NCBI GenBank assembly: GCA_948579315.1 | Contig: CAPAOL010000035.1 | Coordinates: forward strand, 1-39,069 | Reading direction: 5' to 3' | Origin: an uncultured Phocaeicola sp. | GTDB taxonomy: Bacteria; Bacteroidota; Bacteroidia; Bacteroidales; Bacteroidaceae | Length of the DNA stretch: 39,069 bases | The notes under the pieces: generated by a model | What the model saw: only the letters and a program-made list of their open reading frames with translations | Told to the model about the DNA's origin: nothing | Database searches by the model: none | Translations under genes and position numbers: made by a program | Part shown: positions 7,675 to 16,784 of the stretch, one piece after another | How positions within the stretch are numbered: the stretch's first letter is position 1 | Layout of the letters: each line of letters starts with the position of its first letter

Positions 7675-10251
7675 ATGCTTGAACAAGACAGAATTATAAA
7701 GATTAACATCGAGGAGGAAATGAAGTCATCGTACATTGACTACTCCATGTCGGTCATCGTTTCACGTGCCCTTCCGGATGTTAGAGATGGATTTAAGCCT
7801 GTTCACCGTAGAATTTTATACGGAATGATGGAATTGGGCAATACTTCAGACAAACCTTATAAGAAATCAGCCAGAATTGTGGGTGAGGTACTTGGTAAGT
7901 ACCATCCTCATGGAGATTCTTCTGTTTATTTTGCAATGGTGCGTATGGCTCAAGAATGGGCAATGCGTTATCCTTTGGTAGATGGACAGGGAAACTTTGG
8001 TTCTGTAGATGGTGATAGCCCTGCTGCTATGCGTTATACAGAAGCTCGCCTTAATAAGTTGGGTGAAGCAATGATGGATGACCTGTATAAGGAAACCGTT
8101 GATTTTGAGCCTAACTTTGATAATACGTTGGTGGAACCTAAAGTTATGCCGACACGTATCCCGAATCTTTTGGTGAATGGAGCATCTGGTATTGCTGTAG
8201 GTATGGCTACCAATATGCCTCCTCATAATCTTTCGGAAGTAATTGAAGCATGTGAGGCATATATTGATAATCCGGAAATTACGGTAGAAGAACTGATGGA
8301 ATTTGTCAAAGCACCAGATTTTCCTACTGGCGGGTTCATATATGGTGTGAGTGGTGTACGTGAGGCATATTTGACTGGGCGCGGACGTGTAATTATGCGT
8401 GCGAAAGCCGAGATTGAAAGCGGACAGACACATGATAAGATCGTCATAACCGAGATTCCTTATAATGTAAATAAAGCTGAATTGATTAAGTATATAGCTG
8501 ATCTTGTAAATGATAAGAAAATAGAAGGTATCTCAAATGCTAACGATGAATCTGACCGTGACGGTATGCGCATTGTTATTGATGTAAAACGTGATGCAAA
8601 TGCAAGTGTAGTGTTGAACAAACTCTATAAAATGACAGCTTTGCAAACATCTTTTGGCGTAAACAATGTTGCTTTGGTTCATGGACGTCCAAAAACGTTG
8701 AATCTGAGAGATTTAATTAAATACTTCATCGAACATAGACACGAAGTTGTTATTCGTCGTACTCAGTTCGATCTTCGTAAAGCAAAAGAACGTGCACATA
8801 TTCTTGAAGGTTTGATTATCGCTTCGGATAATATTGATGAAGTAATTCGTATCATTCGTGCAGCAAAAACTCCTAATGACGCTATAGCAGGCTTGATTGA
8901 GCGATTTAACCTGACAGAAATTCAGTCTCGCGCAATTGTAGAAATGCGTTTGCGTCAATTGACAGGGCTGATGCAGGATCAGCTTCATGCAGAATATGAA
9001 GAAATAATGAAGCAGATAGCTTATTTGGAAAGTATTTTGGCTGATGATGAAGTATGCCGTCAGGTAATGAAAGATGAATTGTTGGAAGTTAAAACGAAAT
9101 ATGGAGATGAACGCCGTTCTGAAATCGTTTATTCTTCAGAAGAGTTCAATCCGGAAGACTTCTATGCAGATGATCAGATGATTATTACAATTTCTCACAT
9201 GGGTTATATCAAACGTACTCCGTTGACTGAATTCCGTGCACAAAATCGTGGTGGTGTAGGTTCGAAAGGTACGGAGACCCGTGATGAAGACTTTGTAGAA
9301 CATATCTATCCTGCTACCATGCACAATACGATGATGTTCTTTACACAAAAAGGCAAGTGCTATTGGCTGAAAGTATATGAAATACCTGAAGGAACGAAGA
9401 ATTCTAAGGGACGTGCTATTCAGAACTTGTTGAATATTGATTCAGACGATAATGTAACTGCATACTTGCGTGTGAAGAGTTTGGAGGATTCTGAGTTCAT
9501 TAATAGTCATTATGTATTATTCTGTACTAAGAAAGGGGTAATAAAGAAAACATTATTAGAACAGTATTCTCGTCCTCGTCAGAATGGTGTAAATGCCATA
9601 ACTATCCGTGAAGATGACAGCGTTATTGAAGTTCGTATGACGAATGGCAATAATGAAATCATCATTGCCAACCGTAATGGACGTGCAATTCGTTTCCATG
9701 AAGCAGCAGTTCGTGTGATGGGACGTACAGCAACAGGGGTACGTGGTATTACATTGGATAATGATGGTCAGGATGAAGTAGTAGGAATGATTTGTATTAA
9801 AGATTTGGAGACGGAATCTGTGATGGTAGTTTCCGAACAAGGATATGGCAAACGTTCTGAAATAGAAGACTATCGTAAGACGAATCGTGGCGGTAAGGGT
9901 GTGAAGACCATGAATATTACCGAAAAAACAGGTAAGTTAGTAACAATTAAGTCGGTAACCGATGAAAATGACTTGATGATTATCAATAAATCTGGTATCA
10001 CTATTCGTTTGAAAGTGGCTGATGTTCGTATTATGGGTCGTGCTACTCAAGGTGTTCGTCTGATAAATCTAGAAAAACGTAACGATCAGATTGGTTCGGT
10101 ATGTAAGGTTATGACAGAAAGTCTTGAAGATGAAATTCCAGCAGAAGAAGCAGAAGGAACAATCGTGAGTGATCAGAATGCCGATGCTCCTGATATGGAT
10201 GATACAGCAGGGGTAAATGAAAACGAAAGCAACAACGAAATCGAGGAATAG
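7675..10251 (+). CDS. gyrA: DNA gyrase subunit A
   Basis: An 858-aa type II topoisomerase subunit that breaks and rejoins DNA during negative supercoiling. The N-terminal breakage-reunion domain has the catalytic tyrosine at Tyr121 (AAMRYTEAR). The quinolone-determining region reads HPHGDSSVYF: Asp81, Ser82 and Ala118 are the susceptible-type residues, while Phe86 occupies the place of E. coli Asp87. The C-terminal beta-pinwheel has a GyrA-box variant NRGGKG near residue 737 and a second copy-like NRGGVG near 525. The last 45 residues form an acidic tail, as in many Bacteroidetes. The next gene starts 32 bp downstream in the same direction, so the two are probably co-transcribed. Confidence 0.98.
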   Translation: MLEQDRIIKINIEEEMKSSYIDYSMSVIVSRALPDVRDGFKPVHRRILYGMMELGNTSDKPYKKSARIVGEVLGKYHPHGDSSVYFAMVRMAQEWAMRYPLVDGQGNFGSVDGDSPAAMRYTEARLNKLGEAMMDDLYKETVDFEPNFDNTLVEPKVMPTRIPNLLVNGASGIAVGMATNMPPHNLSEVIEACEAYIDNPEITVEELMEFVKAPDFPTGGFIYGVSGVREAYLTGRGRVIMRAKAEIESGQTHDKIVITEIPYNVNKAELIKYIADLVNDKKIEGISNANDESDRDGMRIVIDVKRDANASVVLNKLYKMTALQTSFGVNNVALVHGRPKTLNLRDLIKYFIEHRHEVVIRRTQFDLRKAKERAHILEGLIIASDNIDEVIRIIRAAKTPNDAIAGLIERFNLTEIQSRAIVEMRLRQLTGLMQDQLHAEYEEIMKQIAYLESILADDEVCRQVMKDELLEVKTKYGDERRSEIVYSSEEFNPEDFYADDQMIITISHMGYIKRTPLTEFRAQNRGGVGSKGTETRDEDFVEHIYPATMHNTMMFFTQKGKCYWLKVYEIPEGTKNSKGRAIQNLLNIDSDDNVTAYLRVKSLEDSEFINSHYVLFCTKKGVIKKTLLEQYSRPRQNGVNAITIREDDSVIEVRMTNGNNEIIIANRNGRAIRFHEAAVRVMGRTATGVRGITLDNDGQDEVVGMICIKDLETESVMVVSEQGYGKRSEIEDYRKTNRGGKGVKTMNITEKTGKLVTIKSVTDENDLMIINKSGITIRLKVADVRIMGRATQGVRLINLEKRNDQIGSVCKVMTESLEDEIPAEEAEGTIVSDQNADAPDMDDTAGVNENESNNEIEE

Positions 10252-10283
10252 ACATAATATTAATAATTAATCAAACAACAATC

Positions 10284-11498
10284 ATGAAAAGAGTATTATT
10301 TTCGATGGTTTTATTGATGGCTGTTAGCTTCTCATTCGCACAGATGAAAAATGTGAAAGAAGCAAAGAGTATGGCTAATGACGTAAAACCTAATTTTAAG
10401 CAGGCTGAGCAGCTTATTAAAGAAGCTATGAAGAATCCTGAAACGAAGGATCTTGCTGACACATGGGACGTTGCTGGATTTATTCAGAGACGTATCAACG
10501 AAGAGCAAATGAAAAATGCTTTTTTGAAAAAACCGTATGATACATTGAAAGTATATAATAGTATACTGAAAATGTATGAGTACTATACTAAGTGTGATGA
10601 ATTAGCGGAAGTACCTAATGAAAAGGGGAAAGTTAAAAACAAATACCGGAAAGCAAACGCGTCAAGTATGTTGGCTGAACGTCCTAATTTGATTAATGGT
10701 GGTATTCAGTATTTTAATTTGGATAAGAATAAAGAAGCTTTGAAATTCTTTGCAACATATGTTGAATCAGCTTCGTATCCAATGCTAGCTGATAAAGAAT
10801 TGGCTAAGAATGATACTCTTATCCCACAAATTGCATATTATGCTACATTGGCTGCTGATAGGGTAGGTGATAAAGATGCAATTATTAAATATGCCCCAAT
10901 GGCTTTATCTGATAAGGATGGAGGTAAATTTGCAATGCAATTGATGGCCGATGCTTATAAAGCTAAAGGTGATACAGCTGCTTGGATTAAATCTTTGGAA
11001 GAGGGTATCCTTAAGTTCCCTGGAAATGATTATTTCTTTGCTAATTTGGTTGATTATTATAATAGTTCTAATCAAGCTTCAAAAGCTATGGAGTTTGCTG
11101 ATAGAATGTTGTCTAATGATCCGAATAATAAGTTGTATTTGTATGTGAAAGCATATCTTTATCATAATATGAAAGAATATGATAATGCAATTGAATACTA
11201 CAAGAAAGCTATTGCTGCTGATCCGGAATATGCAGAAGCATACTCAAATGTGGGTTTGGTATATTTGATGAAAGCACAGGATTATGCTGATAAAGCAACA
11301 ACAGATATTAATGATCCTAAATACGCTGAAGCACAAGCTGTGGTTAAGAAATTCTATGAAGAAGCTAAACCATTCTATGAAAAAGCTAGAGCTTTGAAAC
11401 CTGATCAACAAGATTTATGGTTGCAGGGTCTTTATAGAGTTTATTATAACTTGAATATGGGACCTGAATTTGAGGAAATCGATAAACTTATGAAGTAA
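10284..11498 (+). CDS. Periplasmic tetratricopeptide-repeat protein downstream of gyrA
   Basis: A 404-aa protein with a signal peptide (MKRVLFSMVLLMAVSFSFAQ), so exported to the periplasm or envelope. The mature part is almost wholly helical. Clear TPR units include YLYVKAYLYHNMKEYDNAIEYYKKAIAADP and the next repeat EYAEAYSNVGLVYLMKAQ; earlier repeats are more degenerate. TPR proteins act as protein-docking scaffolds; no enzyme motif is seen and no specific function can be given. It begins 32 bp after gyrA and ends before a strong terminator, which suggests read-through from gyrA. A link to topology control is not implied by the sequence. Confidence 0.85.
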   Translation: MKRVLFSMVLLMAVSFSFAQMKNVKEAKSMANDVKPNFKQAEQLIKEAMKNPETKDLADTWDVAGFIQRRINEEQMKNAFLKKPYDTLKVYNSILKMYEYYTKCDELAEVPNEKGKVKNKYRKANASSMLAERPNLINGGIQYFNLDKNKEALKFFATYVESASYPMLADKELAKNDTLIPQIAYYATLAADRVGDKDAIIKYAPMALSDKDGGKFAMQLMADAYKAKGDTAAWIKSLEEGILKFPGNDYFFANLVDYYNSSNQASKAMEFADRMLSNDPNNKLYLYVKAYLYHNMKEYDNAIEYYKKAIAADPEYAEAYSNVGLVYLMKAQDYADKATTDINDPKYAEAQAVVKKFYEEAKPFYEKARALKPDQQDLWLQGLYRVYYNLNMGPEFEEIDKLMK

Positions 11499-11535
11499 TC
11501 GTTTCTAGGAAAATTATAAGTCTTAAAAAATAGAG

Positions 11536-11570
11536 GAAGGTTACTAGAAATAAGTAACCTTCTTTCTTTT
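11536..11570 (+). terminator. Terminator after the gyrA-TPR pair
   Basis: GAAGGTTACT pairs perfectly with AGTAACCTTC around a seven-base loop and is followed by TTTCTTTTTT on the plus strand. It lies 38 bp past the TPR stop. Confidence 0.9.
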
Positions 11571-11629
11571 TTAATATAAAAAAGAAGAAATCATTTGAGG
11601 GAATATGCATTTTTCAATTGATATAAATT

Positions 11630-11663
11630 AAAAAGGAGCAATGTTATTATATTACTCCTTTTT
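11630..11663 (-). terminator. Terminator of the universal stress gene (bidirectional)
   Basis: AAAAAGGAG pairs with CTCCTTTTT. The stem extends by AAT/ATT after one mismatch, with T runs on both strands. It is 59 bp past the stop of the Usp gene and could also back up the preceding plus-strand terminator. Confidence 0.75.
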
Positions 11664-11721
11664 ATATTAAACATAATACTTATTATTTCCTAATCGTGAA
11701 TGCCTATTTTTTGCAAGGGCT

Positions 11722-12843
11722 CTAGCTGTTAATAACAAGTAATGGCGTATCAGAATGAAAAATCATTTTTCTAGCAATACTTGGATTAAATAACCGAGCA
11801 AATATATTCCTTTTGTAAGAAGTCAAAGTGATTATATCTATTTGATTATCTTTGATATACTGATCAAGTCCTTTTAATAAATTATCGTTCATTACTACAT
11901 CATAATGAATTTCAAGCCCTGGATACTGCTTATGAAAATATTCTTTTATACCTGCTAGTTTTATTTCATTCCAAGTATCTTTGGAATCAGTTAGATGTAT
12001 TAAAGATACAGAAAAATGGAATGATTTCCAAGTATTAAAGAATGTCTCGAAAGCAATTAAATCTCTTTGATCAAAATTGGTAATAAAGGCAATCCGTTTT
12101 ACTTCACTAAACTGTTTAAATGGTGTGTGTTCAGGAATAGCCAGTACAGTTGTGCGGCTTCTATCAATAACTTCAGCAGTTACACTACCAATCAAATCAA
12201 TGTCTTTCTGATTCTTTCCCCGAGTCCCCATGATAATAACCATAGGACGCTGTTCCTTAGCATATCTTAAGATTTCTTCTTCTGGAATACCTTCACGTAA
12301 GATACAGCTATATTTAATATTGGGAAAATCACCCGATGTGACTTTTTCTTTTATCTTTTCTGATAAGGCATTGAGGTCAGAATGAACTTTCTGAATAATC
12401 GTTTTTACGGATTCTTCATCTCCAATTTGGTAATTGAAGACATCTCCATATGGCAATGATGAAGCGTATATAGGCGTAAAATAGACGTGCAACAATATGA
12501 CCTCCGCGTTTTCTGTTTTTGCTATGTTGAATGCAAATTCACACGCTTTCATCGAATAATTAGAGAAGTCGATGGGAATTAAAATCTTTTTTGACTTATT
12601 TTCTGTTTTAGGCTCCTTCTCTCCCACTATACTTTCAGACAGCCATGTAGAACTTTCTGTTATTTTCAAAGCACGTGGCAGATCGCTTTCCTTTATGCGT
12701 AAACGCACCCCCGATGAAACAACCGGTTGTATTTGATTTACGTTATGAATGTATGTTTCTACACCTTCATTTTCCAAGACATTCTTTAAGATCTGCGCTT
12801 TGGTGTATGTCAGAATGGCTAAAGTTACTAATTTGTCTTCCAT
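11722..12843 (-). CDS. DUF2007 plus tandem UspA universal stress protein
   Basis: A 373-aa cytoplasmic protein with three parts. Residues about 1-60 look like a DUF2007 'putative signal-transducing' domain (AQILKNVLENEGVETYI...). Residues about 80-225 form a UspA domain that begins KKILIPIDFSNYS and keeps the ATP-binding pattern G-x2-G-x9-G-S in GTRGKNQKDIDLIGS. The rest is a second, degenerate UspA fold that lacks this motif and ends DTPLLVINS. Tandem Usp proteins are nucleotide-binding stress or metabolic sensors; the ligand here is unknown. The frame extends upstream to 12885, but that part overlaps the upstream hairpin, so the ATG at 12843 (MEDKLVTLAI) is preferred. It sits 77 bp downstream of a small HTH gene. 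Confidence 0.85.
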   Translation of the reverse strand: MEDKLVTLAILTYTKAQILKNVLENEGVETYIHNVNQIQPVVSSGVRLRIKESDLPRALKITESSTWLSESIVGEKEPKTENKSKKILIPIDFSNYSMKACEFAFNIAKTENAEVILLHVYFTPIYASSLPYGDVFNYQIGDEESVKTIIQKVHSDLNALSEKIKEKVTSGDFPNIKYSCILREGIPEEEILRYAKEQRPMVIIMGTRGKNQKDIDLIGSVTAEVIDRSRTTVLAIPEHTPFKQFSEVKRIAFITNFDQRDLIAFETFFNTWKSFHFSVSLIHLTDSKDTWNEIKLAGIKEYFHKQYPGLEIHYDVVMNDNLLKGLDQYIKDNQIDIITLTSYKRNIFARLFNPSIARKMIFHSDTPLLVINS

Positions 12844-12877
12844 AAATGTACATTTTATAAGGTGAAAACAAATAAGA

Positions 12878-12906
12878 AATCCCAATTGTTTGATTCAATT
12901 GGGATT
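12878..12906 (-). terminator. Hairpin between the HTH gene and the Usp gene
   Basis: AATCCCAATTG and CAATTGGGATT form a perfect 11-bp stem with a seven-base loop, followed on the minus strand by TCTTATTTG. It stands 15 bp past the HTH gene stop. The T content after the stem is modest, so it may terminate or only attenuate transcription into the Usp gene. Confidence 0.65.
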
Positions 12907-12920
12907 CAGTTTGTTATATT

Positions 12921-13211
12921 TTAAACTTGCACAGATTCGGTAGCCTGTTCTTTTTGCATACTCATATTCAATTCATCTAAGATTTTTAAAGCCCGATCAA
13001 GAACGGTCGTATCATCCAACATTACAAGCCCACCATCTGGACCGGGCTCAAGATGTATTCCGACACTTTTTCCCTCCTTGAAATTGTGTCCTCCGAAGAA
13101 GTTTCGCACTGTATCTACGTGTAAACCAAGTTCGTCTGCTATTCTATGCATGCTACCGCTAGGCAATGAATCTTTAATTTTACGAAGTTCATTAAACGTT
13201 ATTGTTCTCAT
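12921..13211 (-). CDS. Small helix-turn-helix protein, function unknown
   Basis: A 96-aa protein. The first 40 residues read as a helix-turn-helix (MHRIADELGLHVDTVRNFF), with a HTH-like 'HRIADELGLHVDTV' core. A conserved-looking hinge follows (GGHNFKEGKSVGIHLEPGPDGG), then a C-terminal helix (TVLDRALKILDELN). I recognise the general look of small DNA-binding proteins of Bacteroidetes but cannot name a family or target. It is the first gene of a possible pair with the downstream Usp protein, with a hairpin between them, and lies just after the batE terminator. A regulatory role is inference from the HTH alone. Confidence 0.75.
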   Translation of the reverse strand: MRTITFNELRKIKDSLPSGSMHRIADELGLHVDTVRNFFGGHNFKEGKSVGIHLEPGPDGGLVMLDDTTVLDRALKILDELNMSMQKEQATESVQV

Positions 13212-13269
13212 GTCTCATAAATTTAATGGTTAATATTATGTGATTTTTTTATCACGCTATAAACTTAAG

Positions 13270-13314
13270 AAAAAAAAAAAGATAAAACAAATTATTTGCT
13301 TATCTTTTTTTCTT
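13270..13314 (-). terminator. Terminator of the bat operon
   Basis: On the minus strand an A-rich arm plus GATAA pairs with TTATC and a T-rich arm, with an inner CAAAT/ATTTG stem, ending in a run of eleven T. It lies 27 bp past batE. Confidence 0.8.
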
Positions 13315-13340
13315 GAATTTATAAAATCTATTAATGCCCT

Positions 13341-14174
13341 TTATATTACCTCAATAGCGGAGGCTGGTATCCATCCAACTTTTCCATCTTCCAGCCGAAT
13401 TTCTTTCCATTCTTTCATGGAATTATCTTTGACACTTACCTTTCTCCCTTCATGGAGAATAAACAAGCTGGTACCGCTTTCGCTTGGAGTACTTCTAACT
13501 GTTACACTTGGGTTCATTACTATAGCTTCATTTCGATTGACTAAATGTTCTTTTTGTTGTGAAGCAAAAAGATTAGAGCAGATGGTGACAACCAGAAAAA
13601 CGATTCCTGATATGAAGCCTACTTTCTTTAACACAATCTGTTTAGAGAATATAAAAAAGTAAAGAGCTATAATCAATAGAATAAAGGAAACAATACCCCA
13701 TGTGGCCCATGCATCTACACTCATGCTATTTGTCAGAGACTTGATCCATGAAACAAAGAACACTTCAGGAACAGGCTCAACTTTGTCTATTGTCTTTGCG
13801 CGTGCCACTTCAAGATTAGCACGTATATCGCCATTTCCTGGTTGCAACAACAAGGCACGCTCATAATTTAAAACAGCTTTCGCTATCTCTCCTATTTTAT
13901 AATAACTATTTCCCAAATTGTAATAAACGGCAGCAGCTTCTCCATTTTTTAATAATGCTTCATATATTTGAATAGCTGCTGCATAATCTTCTTTTATATA
14001 TGCGGAATCGCCTTCAGCTTTTGTGGCATCTTCCAGTGTGTTACTGGAAAATGTGGTATGTGAAGCGTGGATAGAATCAACTCCATTGGTTTGTTTAGAA
14101 TCAATGTTTAACGAATCTTGTGCAAAACAAGTAAGTGACATTGATAGTAATATAAAAACTAATATCTTTTTCAT
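13341..14174 (-). CDS. batE: BatE: TPR protein with two membrane helices and an SH3-like domain
   Basis: A 277-aa protein, last gene of the bat operon. It has a signal peptide (MKKILVFILLSMSLTCFAQ) and a periplasmic TPR region (AAVYYNLGNSYYKIGEIAKAVLNYERAL, about residues 50-120). Two membrane helices follow (around WGIVSFILLIIALYFFIF and VGFISGIVFLVVTICSNLFA), and then a C-terminal SH3b-type module (VTVRSTPSESGTSLFILHEG... GWIPASAIEVI). This order is that of BatE of the Bacteroides fragilis aerotolerance locus. The gap to batD is 18 bp. BatE is thought to work with BatB and BatC in an envelope complex; the biochemical role is not established. It ends before a strong terminator. Confidence 0.9.
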   Translation of the reverse strand: MKKILVFILLSMSLTCFAQDSLNIDSKQTNGVDSIHASHTTFSSNTLEDATKAEGDSAYIKEDYAAAIQIYEALLKNGEAAAVYYNLGNSYYKIGEIAKAVLNYERALLLQPGNGDIRANLEVARAKTIDKVEPVPEVFFVSWIKSLTNSMSVDAWATWGIVSFILLIIALYFFIFSKQIVLKKVGFISGIVFLVVTICSNLFASQQKEHLVNRNEAIVMNPSVTVRSTPSESGTSLFILHEGRKVSVKDNSMKEWKEIRLEDGKVGWIPASAIEVI

Positions 14175-14192
14175 GACACAATCTCTTCTGGG

Positions 14193-16022
14193 TTAATGTT
14201 TTATTGAATTTTCCATTTTGCTTATTACCTCTATTGAAGAAGAATAAACTTTATCCATAGCTTGATTTTCATCACCTGGAGCAAACCGGGCAAATTCACA
14301 ATCATTCAATGCATTCAGGAATTCTTTAATCAGTTCCTCATTTACTCCATGATTTTTTAGCTTCTCTTCAATATTATCTTTAGATAAACGAGATACCGGA
14401 ATATTCAGTTTGTCACTTATATATCCCCACAGTGCCTTTAAAACTTCATCATAGAAAGCATCTTTCTTATTTTCTGAGAGTAATTTTCCAGCTAACTTCA
14501 TACGTTTTATTGCTACTTTATTGGCTTTCTTCGTACGCATTTTAGCTACGTTTGCATTTTCAGCTGCTTGTTTACGATAAATTATAAAGAAAATAATGAA
14601 GGCAAGAGCCGGAATGATATAGAATAGCCAATATGTCATTGAACCATAAAAGAAACTTCCTTTAGTTTGGAGAGTAACTTCGTTTTGTTTGATGTAACGG
14701 ATGTCTTCACCTAATACTTTCAAATCCTCTTTATTAGTGAAGTTAGCAATTACTTGATCTGCATTACCCGTACCTTTCTCAACGCTTATTACATATTCTT
14801 CTGTTTTCAGCGTTTTATAAGATTTGGAGCGAATATCAAAATAGCTGAAAGATACTCCTGGAATCTTATATGTTCCAGCATGTCTCGGAATTGCTAAATA
14901 TTCGATAACCTTATTACCTGTAAGTCCTTCTCGGGTTAATCTGACTTGATTGTCTACTTTGGGATCGTATACTTCAAAATCATCTGGGAATTTAATTTCC
15001 GGATTAGAAATTAACTTCAGGTTACCTGTACCGGATATTACTAATTTAATAGTAATAGCATCATTGGTTTTCAGTTCCTTGTTGTTGATAGATGAAGAAA
15101 TATTGAACTCTCCCACTCCACCGGAGAAATCTGTCGGTTTACCAGCAGGAAGCGGATTTACATTTATTGCTATTTTAGGGGTGGAAATTGATTTTTTTAT
15201 TTCAATGACATTACTTCCTCCATTAAAAAAAGCATCAAAAGGATCATCAGATTGTACAGGTTTACCGACTGTCATCTGGAATTGAGCAGGATCAATATAT
15301 AGTTTTCCTGATTGTTGCGGGAAGAGAACGAACTGGCGATAAACTGTCGTATAGTAATTACGTCCCTGATAATGTTCCGGAGTCCATCTCGCATTTGTAG
15401 TCATCTCAATTTCTTGAGAATGGAAGCCTTTAAAGTCGGGTAACTTTGCATTATTTAGTTGTAAATTGGATTCTCTGGTGTATATTTTATAGGTCAAGAC
15501 AAATGCTTCCTGTTCGTACACATTCGTTTTACTGGCACTTGCTGTAATAAATAAGTCTTGGTTAGAAACCCCTGTACTAGATGAGGAATGTGTAGAAGAG
15601 CTACTGCTGTTACTTTGCCCGTTATTACCACCTTGATCTTGCGGCAATACTTTAATTTTTACTGAATTTGATATCATTTGATCGCCATCAGCAACAATTG
15701 AGGCACCGGGTATTGTGTATTCTCCGGCATTATTTGCCATTAATATGTACGTGAATGTAATACTACTACTAGATGTAACATTACCATTCACTATTTGAGT
15801 ATTACTTTGTTGTGAACGGCTTGGTCCCATCAATACATCAAAACCTTTGATCGATGGTGTCCGGAAATCTTTCACTTTTTGTGTAGTAACAGTATATGAC
15901 AGCCTGAATTGGTCGCCCACTACCACAACATCAGGAGCAGAAGCAGTAAAAGACACTTTATCAGCAAGCACCTGAGTGCTATATGCTATCAATGCCATCA
16001 ATATAATAATCAGTTTTTTCAT
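14193..16022 (-). CDS. batD: BatD: large periplasmic, membrane-anchored protein of the aerotolerance operon
   Basis: A 609-aa protein with a signal peptide (MKKLIIILMALIAYSTQVLA). A long periplasmic beta-rich region of BatD type follows (repeated statements such as VVGDQFRLSYTV, YEQEAFVLTYKIYT, TNDAITIKLVISGTGNLKL). One membrane helix lies near residues 460-485 (YWLFYIIPALAFIIFFIIY), and a basic cytoplasmic tail of about 120 residues ends the protein. A Ser/Asn-rich linker lies near residue 130. The domain layout resembles stacked Ig-like modules that present a surface to the vWA proteins BatA and BatB. Gaps are 31 bp from batC and 18 bp to batE, so it is inside one transcript. Confidence 0.9.
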   Translation of the reverse strand: MKKLIIILMALIAYSTQVLADKVSFTASAPDVVVVGDQFRLSYTVTTQKVKDFRTPSIKGFDVLMGPSRSQQSNTQIVNGNVTSSSSITFTYILMANNAGEYTIPGASIVADGDQMISNSVKIKVLPQDQGGNNGQSNSSSSSTHSSSSTGVSNQDLFITASASKTNVYEQEAFVLTYKIYTRESNLQLNNAKLPDFKGFHSQEIEMTTNARWTPEHYQGRNYYTTVYRQFVLFPQQSGKLYIDPAQFQMTVGKPVQSDDPFDAFFNGGSNVIEIKKSISTPKIAINVNPLPAGKPTDFSGGVGEFNISSSINNKELKTNDAITIKLVISGTGNLKLISNPEIKFPDDFEVYDPKVDNQVRLTREGLTGNKVIEYLAIPRHAGTYKIPGVSFSYFDIRSKSYKTLKTEEYVISVEKGTGNADQVIANFTNKEDLKVLGEDIRYIKQNEVTLQTKGSFFYGSMTYWLFYIIPALAFIIFFIIYRKQAAENANVAKMRTKKANKVAIKRMKLAGKLLSENKKDAFYDEVLKALWGYISDKLNIPVSRLSKDNIEEKLKNHGVNEELIKEFLNALNDCEFARFAPGDENQAMDKVYSSSIEVISKMENSIKH

Positions 16023-16053
16023 TGCTTATGAAATTTATATCATCAACTTTATA

Positions 16054-16776
16054 TTACCAATCTTTTTCTAAACGACCACCTTGCATAACTTTTTGTTGCT
16101 TTTTCACTTTGTCTTGCACATCTTTTTCATCCTGCATTACAGAATTCAGCAATTGTTCAGCATTCTCTTTTGACATCTGGTTATCTTGTTTTTTTTCAGA
16201 CTTCGGTGGTTGCTGCTGATCTTTCTTTTCATCTTGTTTCTGATCTTTCTGCTTGTCTTTATTCTGGTCTTGTTTTTGATCTTGCTTTTGTTGATCTTTA
16301 TTCTGATCCTGATTTTGGTCTTGATTCTGCTGCTTTTGTTGATCTTTCAACATTTTCTGTGCAAGAGCCAAATTGTATCGGGTTTCATGATCGGCAGGAT
16401 TATTGCGCAGGGACATTTTATAGGCATCTACAGCCTTTCCATAATCTTTACCAACTTGGAAAAGTACTCCCATATTGTGATAGATATGGGCGAGCTTCAT
16501 TTTATCCTTTTCAATTTTGCTGGCTGATACGTATTGTTCCATGGCATCCTGAAACTTTTGCTGTTGCGAAAGGGTATTTCCCAAATTGTACATAGATACT
16601 GTAGACTTGGGATTTGCTTCCAAAGCTTTCCGGTAGTTTACCTCTGCGTCAACAAATACACTATCATTAAACAGGCGGTTTCCTTTACGGATATAGTCGC
16701 GTTCTGCTTTCTGAGCCGAGACACCGGCTGTCGCTAGCAGAAATACAGCGAATAGAATATATTTACTTTTTAACAT
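16054..16776 (-). CDS. batC: BatC: TPR protein with a Gln/Lys/Asp-rich low-complexity tail
   Basis: A 240-aa exported protein (signal peptide MLKSKYILFAVFLLATAGVSAQ). Residues about 25-140 hold three TPR units (RKGNRLFNDSVFVDAEVNYRKAL; STVSMYNLGNTLSQQ; YHNMGVLFQVGKDYGKAVDAYK). Residues about 145-200 are a striking low-complexity tract built almost only of Q, D, N and K. The C-terminus (KENAEQLLNSVMQDEKDVQDKVKKQQ) is helical and charged. BatC of B. fragilis has the same plan. It starts 8 bp after batB, which points to translational coupling. The repetitive DNA of the tract (about 16180-16350) is a likely place for length change between strains. Confidence 0.9.
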   Translation of the reverse strand: MLKSKYILFAVFLLATAGVSAQKAERDYIRKGNRLFNDSVFVDAEVNYRKALEANPKSTVSMYNLGNTLSQQQKFQDAMEQYVSASKIEKDKMKLAHIYHNMGVLFQVGKDYGKAVDAYKMSLRNNPADHETRYNLALAQKMLKDQQKQQNQDQNQDQNKDQQKQDQKQDQNKDKQKDQKQDEKKDQQQPPKSEKKQDNQMSKENAEQLLNSVMQDEKDVQDKVKKQQKVMQGGRLEKDW

Positions 16777-16784
16777 ACGTATAA

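Noticed and set aside
13240..13255. CRP/FNR-type operator at GTGAT...ATCAC upstream of the HTH gene
   Set aside because: The arms look similar, but the inner spacing between TGTGA and TCAC is 8 instead of 6 and the centre is a T run, so it is not claimed as a CRP site.
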